Shown here piece by piece: positions 45,643 to 55,998 of a stretch of 64,000 bases of DNA. The DNA is from Lachnospiraceae bacterium UBA3804 (GTDB lineage: Bacteria; Bacillota; Clostridia; Lachnospirales; Lachnospiraceae). Where the stretch lies: the NCBI GenBank assembly GCA_002368665.1, contig DFEK01000008.1, forward strand, positions 212,274 to 276,273. Reading direction: 5' to 3'. The position numbers were made by a program, and so were the translations under genes. The notes below the pieces were generated by a model. That model had not been told where the DNA came from. It did not search any database and worked only from the letters and a program-made list of their open reading frames with translations. How positions within the stretch are numbered: the stretch's first letter is position 1; the number at the start of each line of letters is the position of its first letter.

Positions 45643-48291
45643 ATGAGTAAAGAACTTGCCAAAACCTACGATCCTCACGGACTTGAGGACAGATTATATC
45701 AGAAGTGGCTGGATAAGAAATATTTCCATGCCGAAGTGGACGAAACCAAAACTCCGTTTACTATCGTGATCCCGCCTCCCAACATTACGGGACAGCTTCA
45801 TATGGGACATGCGCTTGATAATACCATGCAGGATATCCTGATTCGTTTCAAGAGAATGCAGGGTTTTAATACACTGTGGCAGCCAGGAACCGACCATGCT
45901 TCGATCGCAACCGAAGTAAAGATCATCGAAACTTTGAAGAAGCAGGGAATCGATAAGCATGATTTAGGCCGCGAGAAATTTTTGGAGCGTGCATGGGACT
46001 GGAAGAAGGAATACGGCGGACGTATCATCTCCCAGCTTAAGAAAATGGGCTCTTCCTGCGACTGGGACAGAGAGCGTTTCACCATGGACGAAGGCTGCAA
46101 CAAGGCCGTAACCGAAGTATTCTGCAAGATGCATGAAAAAGGCTGGATTTACAAGGGCGCAAGAATCATCAACTGGTGCCCGGTCTGCAATACTTCCATT
46201 TCCGATGCGGAAGTGGAATATGAAGAGCAGGCAGGTCATTTCTGGCATATCAAATATAAAATCGTCGGAGAGGACAATTACCTTGAATTTGCGACCACCC
46301 GTCCCGAGACCATGCTCGGTGATACCGCGGTAGCCGTAAACCCGGACGATGAAAGATACAAAGACCTCGTAGGCAAGAAAGTATTCTTACCGTTCGTGGA
46401 CCGTGAGATTCCGATTATCGCAGACCCTTACGTTGATATGGAATTCGGTACCGGTGTTGTTAAGATCACACCCGCTCATGACCCGAACGACTTCCTTGTA
46501 GGACAGAGAAACAATCTTCCTGTCATCAATATCATGAACGATGATGCCACCATCAATGAAAACGGCGGCAAATTCGCAGGCATGGACCGCTATGCTGCAA
46601 GAGAGCAGATCGTAAAAGAACTGGATGAAATGGGTCTCTTGGTACGTATCGAGGAGTATTCGCATAACGTAGGAACCCATGACCGTTGCAAGACGACCGT
46701 AGAGCCCTTGGTTAAGCAGCAGTGGTTCGTTAAAATGGATGAACTGATCAAGCCCGCCGTAAAGGCAGTGAAAGAGGGCGAGATCAAACTGGTTCCGGAA
46801 AGAATGGAGAAGACCTATTTTAACTGGACCGATAATATCAAAGACTGGTGTATTTCCCGTCAGCTTTGGTGGGGACACAGAATCCCTGCATATTACTGCG
46901 ACGAATGCGGCGAAATCACCGTAGCCAAGGCAATGCCCGAGAAATGTCCGAAGTGCGGATGCACCCATTTGACACAGGATCCGGATACGTTGGACACCTG
47001 GTTTTCTTCCGCATTATGGCCGTTCTCCACATTGGGCTGGCCCGAGAAAACGAAAGACCTTGAATATTTCTATCCGACCGATGTGCTGGTTACCGGATAT
47101 GACATTATTTTCTTCTGGGTTATCCGTATGATCTTCTCCGGATACGAGCAGATGGGCGAGAAGCCTTTCAAGACCGTATTGTTCCACGGTCTGGTTCGTG
47201 ACTCCCAGGGACGTAAGATGAGTAAGTCTTTGGGCAACGGTATCGATCCTTTGGAGATCATCGATCAGTACGGAGCGGATGCACTGCGTCTTACCCTGAT
47301 CACCGGAAACGCTCCCGGAAACGATATGCGTTTCTATTATGAAAGAGTGGAAGCAAACCGTAACTTCTGCAATAAGATCTGGAACGCTTCCAGATTCATT
47401 ATGATGAACATGGAAGGCAAGGAAGTGACCACTCCGGCAGCAGGCGATCTGGAGCCGGTTGATAAGTGGATCCTTTCCAAATTAAACCGTGTCATCAAAG
47501 AAGTAACCGACAATATGGAAAATTATGAACTCGGTATCGCTGTTCAGAAAGTATACGATTTCATTTGGGACGAGCTTTGCGACTGGTATATCGAGATGGT
47601 AAAACCCAGACTCTGGGCCAAGGATGAAAGTGCAAAGACTTCCCAGAATGCTGCTCTTTGGACTTTAAAGACAACGCTGATCGATGCACTGAAACTTCTG
47701 CATCCTTACATGCCTTTCATTACCGAGGAAATCTTCTGCACCCTGCAGGATGAAGAAGAATCCATTATGATCTCGAACTGGCCGAAGTATTCCGAGGAAA
47801 GATATTTCGCCAAAGAGGAAAAAGAGATTGAGATCATGAAGGAAGCCGTAAGAGGCATCCGTAATGCCCGCACCGGCATGAATGTTCCGCCTTCAAAGAA
47901 GGCTGCGGTTTATGTTGTCAGCGAGAAGGAAGAGATGAGAAACATCTTCGAGAAAGGCAAACTCTTCTTCGCAACCCTGGCATCCGCTTCCGAAGTCAAT
48001 GTACAGGCAGACAAGTCCGGTATCGGTGATGATGCGGTATCCGTAGTGATTGCAAATGCCAATATCTACATTCCTCTTGCCGAACTCGTTGACCTTGCGG
48101 CTGAGAAGGAAAGACTCTTAAAAGAGCAGAAGCGCTTAGAGGGCGAGCTTGCTAGAGTAAACGGTATGTTGAACAACGAACGCTTTATTTCCAAGGCTCC
48201 CGAAGCTAAAATTGCCGAGGAGAAGGCGAAACTTGAGAAGTATACGCAGATGATGGAGCAGGTTAAGGAACGTCTTGCAACATTATCTTAA
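45643..48291 (+). CDS. valS: Valyl-tRNA synthetase
   Basis: Class I aminoacyl-tRNA synthetase that charges tRNA-Val. The HIGH-type motif is [15 protein letters not shown] near residue 45, and the KMSKS loop is [11 protein letters not shown] in the second half. The editing domain has [15 protein letters not shown], and two zinc-knuckle Cys pairs are visible (CDECGE and CPKCGC). A C-terminal coiled coil of about 65 residues, ending [14 protein letters not shown], is typical. Length is 882 residues. I chose the ATG at 45643, preceded by CAGGGAG; a TTG seven codons earlier falls inside the inverted repeat region and is unlikely. Confidence 0.97.
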   Translation: MSKELAKTYDPHGLEDRLYQKWLDKKYFHAEVDETKTPFTIVIPPPNITGQLHMGHALDNTMQDILIRFKRMQGFNTLWQPGTDHASIATEVKIIETLKKQGIDKHDLGREKFLERAWDWKKEYGGRIISQLKKMGSSCDWDRERFTMDEGCNKAVTEVFCKMHEKGWIYKGARIINWCPVCNTSISDAEVEYEEQAGHFWHIKYKIVGEDNYLEFATTRPETMLGDTAVAVNPDDERYKDLVGKKVFLPFVDREIPIIADPYVDMEFGTGVVKITPAHDPNDFLVGQRNNLPVINIMNDDATINENGGKFAGMDRYAAREQIVKELDEMGLLVRIEEYSHNVGTHDRCKTTVEPLVKQQWFVKMDELIKPAVKAVKEGEIKLVPERMEKTYFNWTDNIKDWCISRQLWWGHRIPAYYCDECGEITVAKAMPEKCPKCGCTHLTQDPDTLDTWFSSALWPFSTLGWPEKTKDLEYFYPTDVLVTGYDIIFFWVIRMIFSGYEQMGEKPFKTVLFHGLVRDSQGRKMSKSLGNGIDPLEIIDQYGADALRLTLITGNAPGNDMRFYYERVEANRNFCNKIWNASRFIMMNMEGKEVTTPAAGDLEPVDKWILSKLNRVIKEVTDNMENYELGIAVQKVYDFIWDELCDWYIEMVKPRLWAKDESAKTSQNAALWTLKTTLIDALKLLHPYMPFITEEIFCTLQDEEESIMISNWPKYSEERYFAKEEKEIEIMKEAVRGIRNARTGMNVPPSKKAAVYVVSEKEEMRNIFEKGKLFFATLASASEVNVQADKSGIGDDAVSVVIANANIYIPLAELVDLAAEKERLLKEQKRLEGELARVNGMLNNERFISKAPEAKIAEEKAKLEKYTQMMEQVKERLATLS

Positions 48292-48303
48292 AAACTGTAT
48301 AAT
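48275..48303 (+). promoter_or_regulatory. Promoter at the end of valS
   Basis: TTGCAA (48275-48280) and TATAAT (48298-48303) with a 17-base spacer. It starts inside the last codons of valS and would transcribe the small gene and the zinc-ribbon TPR gene. Confidence 0.75.
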
Positions 48304-48350
48304 ATCTATTTGCTTATCAGTTGATTTGATGGATTTACAGGGGTAGAATC

Positions 48351-48512
48351 GTGATTGATTTTGAGAACGAACTGAAAAAATTTCATCCCAGTCTCGAAGT
48401 GCAGGATGCCGAAGAAGCGATTGCACAGCATGACCTTGCGGACATGATCGATTTGATCGTTAAAACCGTTAAGGAAGGCGAAGAGACGACAGCGGACTAT
48501 ACCGTACAGTAG
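48351..48512 (+). CDS. Small acidic protein, 53 residues, GTG start
   Basis: A short open frame beginning with GTG: MIDFENELKKFHPSLEVQDA, continuing through AIAQHDLADMIDLIVKTV to an acidic end. CAGGGGT lies 7 bases before the start. The coding phase is sensible (amphipathic helices, acidic, no rare composition), and the gene fits neatly between a promoter and the next start 11 bases downstream. I do not know a family. It may be a partner of the following protein. Confidence 0.6.
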   Translation: MIDFENELKKFHPSLEVQDAEEAIAQHDLADMIDLIVKTVKEGEETTADYTVQ

Positions 48513-48523
48513 AGGATAAACGC

Positions 48524-49924
48524 GTGAACTGTTACAAATGTGGCTGCGCTTTGTCCGAGAAAGACTTCTGTACCGCCTGCGGTGCGGATGTCGGAACCTA
48601 TAAGAAACTCATTTATCTGTCCAACCAGTACTATAACGAGGGACTGGAAAGGGCACAGGTAAGGGATTTAACCGGTTCCAAAGAAAAGTTGCGGCAATGT
48701 CTGAAATTGAATAAAGTCAATACACAGGCCAGAAACCTTTTGGGACTGGTGTATTTCGAGTTGGGCGAACTGGTGGAAGCGCTGACGGAGTGGGTTATTT
48801 CCACGACTTATCAGCCGGAGAAGAACATTGCGTCCGACTATATCGAAATGGTACAGTCCAATCCCGCGGCTTTGGACGGTATCAACAGCACAATTCACAA
48901 ATACAATCTGGCATTGAATTATTGCAAACAGGGCAGTGTTGACATGGCGAAAATCCAGCTTCGTAAAATCGTCAACCTAAATCCCAAACTTTTAAAAGCA
49001 AGACAGCTTCTGGCACTCTTATATATCCGTGAAGAGGACTGGGAGAAGGCAAAGCGTGAGCTCGAACCCTGTCGTAAGATTGATATCGGCAATGTGTTGA
49101 CCAACCATTACTTACGGGAAGTTAACGAAATGCTGGGTCTGGACGAGAGCCGGAACTTCAAGAAAAAAGAAAACAACAATGCCGTTTATATGCAAAGCGG
49201 CAACGATGTGATCATCCAGCCGAAGACTTCGAACGAGCCGAAGGGCTTGGGACTTCTTTTGAATATCGCAGTGGGCTTACTGATCGGTCTTGCCATCGGA
49301 TGGTTTTTACTCGGACCGATCCGTGTGCGCATGAGCGACAGCGGCCTGGAGCAGGAACTGAACCAGGCAAGGGAAGAGTTGGCAACCAAGAGCGCCGAGA
49401 AAGAGGAACTGACACAGAATTACAATTCCTTATCCAAGCAGCTGGAGGAAACCTCGGAGAGACTTGAGTCCTACGAGAGCAGCGAAGGCGAGAACGGCGC
49501 CTTAAAGAACCTGATGCTTGCACAGATCGAATATGACAAGGGGGAATCCCGTGATACCATGGTGATCGCAGGATACCTTTCCAATATTGATGAAACCTAC
49601 GTGGAACAGAAGGCTACGGAAGAATTTAAGCAGATGTACGAACTGATGATGTCTTCCGTCGGCGGGACCGTGGGCGGACAGTACTATGAAGCCGGAAACG
49701 AAGCATTCCGCATCATGGATTACAGTTCGGCAATCGAGAATTATAAGAAAGCTGTTTTGTTTGATTCGGAGAATTCCGACGCTTTATTTGCTCTGGCGGA
49801 TGCTTATCGTCAGAACGGAGATAAGGCGAAGGCCAAAGAAACCTATACGCTTGTAACCGAGCGTTTCCCCGAAACGGAGAACGCATCCAGAGCGCTCGGC
49901 TTCATCGCAGAACTCGGGGAATAG
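48524..49924 (+). CDS. Zinc-ribbon / TPR membrane protein with coiled coil
   Basis: A 466-residue protein with a clear layered design. An N-terminal zinc ribbon (CYKC and CTAC pairs, residues 3-19) is followed by three or four TPR repeats (about 30-210), a single transmembrane helix rich in Gly and Leu (about 245-265), an external coiled coil (275-330), and a C-terminal TPR pair ending the protein. Zinc-ribbon plus TPR proteins act as scaffolds; the two TPR regions would lie on opposite sides of the membrane. The start is a GTG behind AGAGGATAA. No specific function can be assigned. Confidence 0.8.
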   Translation: MNCYKCGCALSEKDFCTACGADVGTYKKLIYLSNQYYNEGLERAQVRDLTGSKEKLRQCLKLNKVNTQARNLLGLVYFELGELVEALTEWVISTTYQPEKNIASDYIEMVQSNPAALDGINSTIHKYNLALNYCKQGSVDMAKIQLRKIVNLNPKLLKARQLLALLYIREEDWEKAKRELEPCRKIDIGNVLTNHYLREVNEMLGLDESRNFKKKENNNAVYMQSGNDVIIQPKTSNEPKGLGLLLNIAVGLLIGLAIGWFLLGPIRVRMSDSGLEQELNQAREELATKSAEKEELTQNYNSLSKQLEETSERLESYESSEGENGALKNLMLAQIEYDKGESRDTMVIAGYLSNIDETYVEQKATEEFKQMYELMMSSVGGTVGGQYYEAGNEAFRIMDYSSAIENYKKAVLFDSENSDALFALADAYRQNGDKAKAKETYTLVTERFPETENASRALGFIAELGE

Positions 49925-49954
49925 AATCTTAAGGACAGTATGGAAAAATAGTTG

Positions 49955-49984
49955 TTGACACAGACAGCGTATTTATCATATAAT
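49955..49984 (+). promoter_or_regulatory. Promoter of the tRNA cluster
   Basis: TTGACA (49955-49960) and TATAAT (49979-49984) with an 18-base spacer; both boxes are consensus. It drives tRNA-Arg, -His, -Gln and -Lys. Confidence 0.88.
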
Positions 49985-50060
49985 GTCTATCGTTGACGAC
50001 GTTTTTTGTTACTTTCCCGTTCGTTTCACTTCCGTGAAAGTAACAGCAATTTTTCCATCT

Positions 50061-50134
<74 letters not shown>

Positions 50135-50171
50135 CTCCACATTGAAATGTGGGACAAGTCCAAATTGCTAT

Positions 50172-50246
50172 GGTGGGTGTGGCGCAGTTGGCTAGCGCGC
50201 CAGATTGTGGCTCTGGAGGCCGAGGGTTCAAGTCCCTTCACCCACC
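50172..50246 (+). tRNA. tRNA-His (anticodon GTG)
   Basis: Acceptor GTGGGTG pairs with CACCCAC. The extra G at -1 (50172) faces C73, the hallmark of tRNA-His. Anticodon loop TTGTGGC gives GTG. CCA not encoded. Confidence 0.97.
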
Positions 50247-50253
50247 CTATTAA

Positions 50254-50325
50254 TGGGCCGTCGCCAAGCGGTAAGGCACAGGACTTTGACTCCTGCATTC
50301 GCTGGTTCAAATCCAGCCGGTCCAG
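50254..50325 (+). tRNA. tRNA-Gln (anticodon TTG)
   Basis: Acceptor TGGGCCG pairs with CGGTCCA. Anticodon stem CAGGA/TCCTG with loop CTTTGAC gives TTG. Discriminator G. Confidence 0.96.
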
Positions 50326-50353
50326 CTCAAATGCAGGAAATATAATCGTATAT

Positions 50354-50426
50354 GGGCCATTAGCTCAGGTGGTAGAGCACTTGACTTTTAATCAAGTTGT
50401 CCGGGGTTCGAGTCCCCGATGGCTCA
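50354..50426 (+). tRNA. tRNA-Lys (anticodon TTT)
   Basis: Acceptor GGGCCAT pairs with ATGGCTC. Anticodon stem CTTGA/TCAAG with loop CTTTTAA gives TTT. Discriminator A. Confidence 0.97.
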
Positions 50427-50434
50427 CGAGAAAG

Positions 50435-50460
50435 AGGAAACTGAAGAGTTTCCTTTTTTT
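50435..50460 (+). terminator. Terminator of the four-tRNA transcript
   Basis: AGGAAACT and AGTTTCCT form a perfect stem around GAAG, followed by six T residues. Confidence 0.9.
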
Positions 50461-50496
50461 ATTCGGATTTCTATGGTGAAAAGCTCCTTTATGTGT

Positions 50497-50502
50497 TATA
50501 AT
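50497..50502 (+). promoter_or_regulatory. -10 element before tRNA-Leu
   Basis: TATAAT in TGTTATAATTTAT, 12 bases before tRNA-Leu. The -35 region (TGGTGA) is weak. A separate transcript is likely because a terminator lies just upstream. Confidence 0.6.
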
Positions 50503-50514
50503 TTATAGGAATTT

Positions 50515-50594
50515 GCGCCTGTGGCGGAATTGGCAGACGCGCCAGATTTAGGTTCTGGTGGGAGACCGTGCAGGTTCAAGTCCTGTCAGGCGCA
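50515..50594 (+). tRNA. tRNA-Leu (anticodon TAG)
   Basis: Class II tRNA with acceptor GCGCCTG/CAGGCGC, anticodon stem CCAGA/TCTGG, loop TTTAGGT (TAG) and a variable arm TGGGAGACCGT. Downstream, AAGGCGGGAAAA can pair with TTTTCGCCTT (50597-50622), a possible processing or weak termination hairpin before the lipoprotein gene. Confidence 0.96.
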
Positions 50595-50644
50595 TAAAAG
50601 GCGGGAAAATGGGTTTTCGCCTTAGTGTTTAAGGAGGAGTGGGA

Positions 50645-51169
50645 ATGAAGAATTTAGGGAAAAAGATTACCGTTTTATTTGCATTTGCATGCGTACTTGC
50701 ACTGCTTGTCGGCTGTGCCGGATTTGGCAAGAAGAAAGCATTTGCCGAGTACGGAGCAAGCTTAAACGAGGACAGTGTTTACTGGAATGAATTAACGGAT
50801 GCATCCGGTCAGGTAAACAGTAACACGGATATGAATACCATGAAGGCAGTAATCCAGGCAAGGATCATTCCGTCCCTGAAAGTGATAAGCCAGAACGCAA
50901 AGACCAGAAATGCCGGAATTACGGACAGTGAGATCAAGGCGCTTGATAACCACTATGTAGCATGCACGGATAAACTGCTCGAAGGATTTACCTATATGCT
51001 GGACGGCTTAAACAACAGCGATATGGACAAAATGAACAAGGGAAATGCTGCCATAAACGCAGCCAATGTAGAACTCATCGATTGGGTTAACGGTGTTGAT
51101 ACCTTTATGAAGAATAACAATATTAAAGATGACGGAAGCATCGCAAGCGTTAAGCAGATGATTCAGTAA
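50645..51169 (+). CDS. Predicted lipoprotein, unknown function
   Basis: A 174-residue exported protein with a type II signal peptide: basic start, hydrophobic run, and lipobox LVGC with Cys24 as the lipidated residue. The mature part is helical and hydrophilic, rich in Asn, Asp, Lys and Met, with no Cys and no family I recognise. The ATG follows a perfect AAGGAGGAG. The cation exchanger gene begins 18 bases later, so the two are likely cotranscribed. Confidence 0.8.
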   Translation: MKNLGKKITVLFAFACVLALLVGCAGFGKKKAFAEYGASLNEDSVYWNELTDASGQVNSNTDMNTMKAVIQARIIPSLKVISQNAKTRNAGITDSEIKALDNHYVACTDKLLEGFTYMLDGLNNSDMDKMNKGNAAINAANVELIDWVNGVDTFMKNNNIKDDGSIASVKQMIQ

Positions 51170-51187
51170 TAACGGAGAGTGACGAAG

Positions 51188-52309
51188 ATGGAAGAAGCGG
51201 TTGCAAAGAAAAAAAGTCCGGTTGGCAAGATTATTTTCCTGCTTGTTGTTTTCGCGGCAGGCTTATGTTGCTATATCGCAAGCGGTAAGCTTACTACGGA
51301 AAGCCTCCTGCCGGCAATTTTATTCTTTATTGCGGGTCTTGCCTGCCTGATTAAAGGCGGAGACTGGTTTGTGGACGGCGCCACGGCGATTGCGAAGAAA
51401 TTTAAGATCCCCGAGATTTTGATCGGTGCCACGGTTGTATCCATCGGAACCACGCTTCCCGAAGTTATGGTATCCGCACAGGCGGCAGCCAAGGGAAGTG
51501 CTTCAATCTCCTACGGCAATGCGATCGGATCCATCATCTGCAATTCGGCGCTGATCGCGGCCATTACCTTAGCCGTAAAGCCTGCCAAAGTGGATAAGAA
51601 ACCGCTCAGACTGCCGGTAATCTTTTTCTTCATTGCCGCAGCATTCTATGCATTTAATGCCTATTATTTCGGAAGTTTCTCCAGAACGACCGGTATTCTT
51701 TTACTGGTTACATTCTTAGTTTATATGTTCTTCGTTATCCGTCAGGCGATTACGAAGATGAAAAAAGGCGAAGTCGAAGAAAAGCCGGAGGAAGAAGAGG
51801 AGGAAGCACCCGAATCCATTCCGGTTGCACTTCTTTTACTTGTTTTCGGCGCTGCCATCATCGCATTCGGCGCCAACCTTTTGGTGGATAACGGAATCAT
51901 CATCGCACATAAGATCGGTATTCCGGAGTCCGTCATTGCCCTGACATTTGTTGCCCTCGGAACATCGCTTCCGGAGCTTGTTACCGCAATCACATCGTTG
52001 GTAAAAGGACACGGCGCACTGTCGCTCGGAAATATCATCGGTGCGAATATTTTCAATCTGGTTTTGGTATCCGGTCTTGCGATTACCATCAATCCGTTTG
52101 ATGTACCGAATGACAAAGCTCCGATCGCGGGCATGAATCCGTCCCTTTTGATCGATGTACCGCTGGTATTCATCGTAATGATGATCCTGACACTGCCTGC
52201 CGTATTTAAGGGAAAACTGTATCGCCTTCAGGGAATTTTGCTCTTACTTTTGTATTTTGCATACCTGGCGTTCCAGTTTTTGATCGCATTTCATGTTATT
52301 TCTTTCTAA
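51188..52309 (+). CDS. Calcium/sodium antiporter (CaCA family, YrbG-like)
   Basis: A cation/Ca2+ exchanger with two inverted alpha repeats. The first is GATVVSIGTTLPEVMVSAQA near residue 82 and the second is LTFVALGTSLPELVTAITS near 257, both with the conserved acidic Glu of the transport site. A cytoplasmic loop rich in Glu (EEKPEEEEEEAPE, about 200-212) separates them. There are about ten membrane segments and 373 residues, usual for the family. The ATG at 51188 has GGAGAGTG 8 bases before it; a GTG three codons upstream is less likely. It probably exports Ca2+ with Na+ or H+. Confidence 0.9.
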   Translation: MEEAVAKKKSPVGKIIFLLVVFAAGLCCYIASGKLTTESLLPAILFFIAGLACLIKGGDWFVDGATAIAKKFKIPEILIGATVVSIGTTLPEVMVSAQAAAKGSASISYGNAIGSIICNSALIAAITLAVKPAKVDKKPLRLPVIFFFIAAAFYAFNAYYFGSFSRTTGILLLVTFLVYMFFVIRQAITKMKKGEVEEKPEEEEEEAPESIPVALLLLVFGAAIIAFGANLLVDNGIIIAHKIGIPESVIALTFVALGTSLPELVTAITSLVKGHGALSLGNIIGANIFNLVLVSGLAITINPFDVPNDKAPIAGMNPSLLIDVPLVFIVMMILTLPAVFKGKLYRLQGILLLLLYFAYLAFQFLIAFHVISF

Positions 52310-52382
52310 AAGTCGCAGGCTGTGCTACAATATTAACGTTGTTTTCGGAACCAAAAAATTTTACATATAAAGGAGTATTGCT

Positions 52383-54041
52383 ATGAATCTTTCACCACTT
52401 CAAAAAGCAAGATATGAGTATTCCCCGAAGCTTCCCGGAATGCTCAGAAACGGAGTTGCAGAGATCTGCGTTAAGGAAGGTGCACAAACCGCATCCGTTG
52501 CAGACCAGGACAAAATCAAAGAACTCTTCCCGAATACCTACGGTAAGAAGGAAATCACCTTTGTAAAAGGCACAAACAACGCACCCGCAAAGAAATGGGT
52601 AGTAGGCGTTATTCTTTCCGGCGGACAGGCACCCGGAGGACACAATGTTATTTCCGGTCTTTATGATGCATTAAAGGCAGCTGACAAGGACAATGTTTTA
52701 CTTGGTTTCAAGGGCGGCCCGAGCGGACTTTTGGAAGATGACTATGTAGAATTCACCGACGAATTCATCAACGCATACAGAAATACCGGCGGTTTCGATA
52801 TCATTGGATCCGGCCGTACCAAATTAGAGACCAAAGAGCAGTTTGCAATCGTGGAAGAAGTTGCAAAGAAGCATGGTCTTAATGCAATCGTTATCATCGG
52901 TGGTGACGATTCCAACACCAACGCAGCCGTACTTGCAGAGTACATGGCAGCAAAGAACACCGGAATCCAGGTAATCGGATGCCCGAAGACCATCGACGGT
53001 GACTTAAAGAACGAAGATATCGAAGCATCCTTCGGTTTCGATACCGCTACCAAGACTTATTCCGAATTGATCGGTAACATTGAAAGAGATGCAAACTCCG
53101 CTAAGAAGTACTGGCATTTCATCAAGGTTATGGGCCGCAGCGCTTCCCACGTTGCACTTGAGTGTGCACTTGAAACCCAGCCCAACATCTGCTTAATCGG
53201 TGAAGAAGTAGCCGCTAAGAAGATGAGCCTTGCTCAGATCACCAATTACATCGCAGATTCCGTAGAGAAGAGAGGAAATGCCGGAAACAACTTCGGTGTT
53301 GCCATCATTCCCGAAGGTATCGTAGAATTCGTTCCCGAGTTCTCCGCACTGATCAAAGAGATCAACGAGCTTCTTGCAGGCAGCAAGACCGATGAATTCA
53401 ATGCACTTCCCGATTGGACTGCAAAGTACAATTTCATCAAAGCAGGTCTTAGCGCAGAAGCATTTGCAGTATTTGATATCCTTCCCGCAGGCATCCAGCA
53501 GCAGCTCTTCTTAGAGAGAGACCCTCACGGAAACGTACAGGTATCTTTAATCGAGTCCGAGAAACTCTTCTCCGAAATGGTTAAGAGCGAACTGGCCAAG
53601 AGAAAAGCAGCAGGAACTTATAAGGGCAAATTTGCTCCTCTTCATCACTTCTTCGGTTATGAAGGAAGATGCGCATTCCCTTCCAACTTCGATGCAGATT
53701 ACTGCTACAGCTTAGGATACAATGCATTCATGTTAATTTCTTACGGCTACACCGGATACCTTTCCAAGGTTTCCAACATCTCCAAGCCTGCTGAAGAGTG
53801 GGTTGCAGGCGGTATGCCGATCACCAAGATGATGAACATCGAAAGAAGAAACGGTGAGGACAAGCCCGTTATCCGTAAGGCTCTTGTAGAACTTGACGGA
53901 AAGCCGTTCAAATTCTTCGAAGCACACAGAGACGAGTGGGCAGTGGAAACCTGCTTCACCTTCCCCGGTGCAATTCAGTACTACGGACCGAGTGAGGTTT
54001 GTGATTTAACAACCAGAACTCTTGCTCTTGAGAAGGGCTGA
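52383..54041 (+). CDS. pfp: Pyrophosphate-dependent 6-phosphofructokinase
   Basis: Catalyses the reversible phosphorylation of fructose 6-phosphate with pyrophosphate instead of ATP, saving energy in anaerobic glycolysis. [17 protein letters not shown] carries the second Asp of the GGDDS motif, which marks PPi rather than ATP dependence. [11 protein letters not shown] and [15 protein letters not shown] are the catalytic and substrate loops. At 552 residues it belongs to the long plant/clostridial-type PFP class. The ribosome binding site AAAGGAG is strong; TACAAT at 52326-52331 is a likely -10. A terminator follows. Confidence 0.95.
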   Translation: MNLSPLQKARYEYSPKLPGMLRNGVAEICVKEGAQTASVADQDKIKELFPNTYGKKEITFVKGTNNAPAKKWVVGVILSGGQAPGGHNVISGLYDALKAADKDNVLLGFKGGPSGLLEDDYVEFTDEFINAYRNTGGFDIIGSGRTKLETKEQFAIVEEVAKKHGLNAIVIIGGDDSNTNAAVLAEYMAAKNTGIQVIGCPKTIDGDLKNEDIEASFGFDTATKTYSELIGNIERDANSAKKYWHFIKVMGRSASHVALECALETQPNICLIGEEVAAKKMSLAQITNYIADSVEKRGNAGNNFGVAIIPEGIVEFVPEFSALIKEINELLAGSKTDEFNALPDWTAKYNFIKAGLSAEAFAVFDILPAGIQQQLFLERDPHGNVQVSLIESEKLFSEMVKSELAKRKAAGTYKGKFAPLHHFFGYEGRCAFPSNFDADYCYSLGYNAFMLISYGYTGYLSKVSNISKPAEEWVAGGMPITKMMNIERRNGEDKPVIRKALVELDGKPFKFFEAHRDEWAVETCFTFPGAIQYYGPSEVCDLTTRTLALEKG

Positions 54042-54072
54042 TTAAATTATTAAAAAGACAAGCGAAACGATT

Positions 54073-54108
54073 AAGCGGTTGCGGCGGATATGTCGCAGCC
54101 GCTTTTTT
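54073..54108 (+). terminator. Rho-independent terminator after pfp
   Basis: AAGCGGTTGCG and CGCAGCCGCTT pair (one mismatch) around GCGGATATGT and are followed by a T-run. Confidence 0.88.
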
Positions 54109-54350
54109 GCGCGATAAGGCTGTCAAGTGTGCACCTCGCTTGCTGTATAAATCTATACAGTTTACACGAAAAGAAGGAAGGAAAATATGATTTGTTGTCA
54201 GTTTATTTGTTGAAACAATTGCCAAAATACGGTAAAATATTATGACGTTGTCAAACGTTTATTTGTATGCAACCAAATTCGGATAACAGGGGTTTTAAAA
54301 GTGTATGCCCATACCCGGATTGTATTTTAAGGAATGGTGGAGAAGTAGAA
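54109..54350. other. Intergenic region pfp-NSS symporter
   Basis: No gene supported. It holds a perfect inverted repeat CTGTATA-AATC-TATACAG at 54143-54160 and the promoter listed next. The roughly 100-base leader of the symporter gene has no obvious riboswitch fold. GGAG about 10 bases before 54351 is the ribosome binding site. Confidence 0.5.
54210..54238 (+). promoter_or_regulatory. Promoter of the second NSS symporter
   Basis: TTGAAA (54210-54215) and TAAAAT (54233-54238) with a 17-base spacer, about 105 bases before the chosen start codon. Confidence 0.7.
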
Positions 54351-55949
54351 ATGGCATCAGAGAAAAGAGGACAGTGGGCATCGAGTTTTACGTTTATTTT
54401 AGCGTCCGTAGGCTCGGCGGTAGGACTCGGTAACGCTTGGCGTTTCCCGGGACTGGCGGCGAAATACGGCGGAGGAACATTCATTTTTATTTATATGCTG
54501 ATGATGATTGTTCTGGGCATTCCCCTTCTGATGATGGAAATTGCCATCGGACGCAGAACGAAATCCGGTGCGACATTAGCATTGGGATCTATGAACAAGA
54601 AATTCCAGTGGATCGGCTGGTCCTCCACGGTAAACGCCTTTGTAATCGTAACGTATTATGCGGTTGTTTTCGGCTGGGTTATTTTAATGGCTTTAAATTC
54701 TTACCAGTTTGCCGGCCTTACCGGTAATTCGGAAGCTGCCGGCAAAGTATGGATGAACGCTATTCAGACGACGGGAACCACGGACGGATTCGGTACGATT
54801 TCCACGTTCGCTTTGGTGTCACTGTTTATCGCATGGATTTTTATCTATGTCTGCATCAGAAACGGTGCAAGTTCGGTCAGCAAAGTTGTTAAATTTACTG
54901 TTTTTGCCCCGGTAGTCTGCCTGATCATCATGGCGGTAAAGGGAATGTTCATGCAGGGCGGAATGGAAGGTCTTGCAAGGATGATTTCTTTAAACCCGGA
55001 ACAGGTCTTCAGCCCGGATATCTGGATTGATGCGGTGGGACAGGTATTTTATTCTTTATCCATCATGATGGCGATCATGTTTGCATACGGATCCTACCTG
55101 CCGAAGACTTCGAACATCGCAAGGGATGCGGTGATTATTGCGCTTTCCGATCTGGGAGTGAGTCTGCTTTCCAGTGTCGTAATGTTTACCACCATGGGTG
55201 GTGTAGGCATGCTTGACAATATGTCCGCGTCCGGTGTGGCAACGGCATTTATCATTTATCCGCAGGCAATGGTGAACCTTTCATCGAGCGGATTATTCAA
55301 TGCATTTTTCGCATTTGTATTTTACTTCTGCTTATGTACGCTTGCCATCGATTCCGCATTTTCCATCGTGGAAGGTGTATCGGCATCTCTTTCGGATAAG
55401 TTTAAATGGACTGCCAAAAAGACCACGCTTTTCATTTGCATTCTCGCAAGCCTGATCTCACTGATCTTCGTTACGGGCGCGGGACTTGCGTTCCTTGATA
55501 TCGTGGATTATTATGCCAACAACATCAATCTGGTATTTATCGGAATCGTGGAGACGATTGCGGTGGGATGGTTCTTCAAAACCGGCAAGGTTTTGGAGGA
55601 GATTAACCTCAATGCAAAACGTTTCCGTATGCCGAAATGGTGGTTTTATGCATCCATTAAAGTGATTGCACCGCTTTTGCTCATCGTCTTTTTCGGCTGG
55701 AACATGAGCACTTTGATCGGAGCAAATAAGGGCATCTACGGATCTGCGGACGGCTATTCGTTGACAGCGAATGTAATTCTCGGATGGTGTGTATCCGCTG
55801 CGGTCATCCTTTTCGGTATCGTATTCTCGATCATCGAAGCGGTTAAATTCAAAGACGGAAGATATGACCCGGTTCCCTGGGATAAATGCGGGGAAGCCGA
55901 AGAGGTCGTAGAAGACGCGGATAGTAAGGAGAAAAAAGAAGAAGCTTAG
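54351..55949 (+). CDS. Sodium-dependent transporter, NSS/SNF family
   Basis: Second neurotransmitter:sodium symporter homologue in the window, 532 residues. TM1 has [20 protein letters not shown], the sodium/substrate site of the family. It is about 80 residues longer than the copy at 8891 and has a Lys/Glu-rich cytoplasmic tail, so the two are distant paralogues with probably different amino-acid substrates. The start is set at MASEKRGQW because TGGAG precedes it and the hydrophobic core begins soon after. The in-frame ATG at 54267 would add a Cys-rich extension unlike the family. Confidence 0.92.
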   Translation: MASEKRGQWASSFTFILASVGSAVGLGNAWRFPGLAAKYGGGTFIFIYMLMMIVLGIPLLMMEIAIGRRTKSGATLALGSMNKKFQWIGWSSTVNAFVIVTYYAVVFGWVILMALNSYQFAGLTGNSEAAGKVWMNAIQTTGTTDGFGTISTFALVSLFIAWIFIYVCIRNGASSVSKVVKFTVFAPVVCLIIMAVKGMFMQGGMEGLARMISLNPEQVFSPDIWIDAVGQVFYSLSIMMAIMFAYGSYLPKTSNIARDAVIIALSDLGVSLLSSVVMFTTMGGVGMLDNMSASGVATAFIIYPQAMVNLSSSGLFNAFFAFVFYFCLCTLAIDSAFSIVEGVSASLSDKFKWTAKKTTLFICILASLISLIFVTGAGLAFLDIVDYYANNINLVFIGIVETIAVGWFFKTGKVLEEINLNAKRFRMPKWWFYASIKVIAPLLLIVFFGWNMSTLIGANKGIYGSADGYSLTANVILGWCVSAAVILFGIVFSIIEAVKFKDGRYDPVPWDKCGEAEEVVEDADSKEKKEEA

Positions 55950-55998
55950 AACGTTCGGATTCGGAACGATTAGTTTGAAAGAGAGTAGAGGTAGTTAT

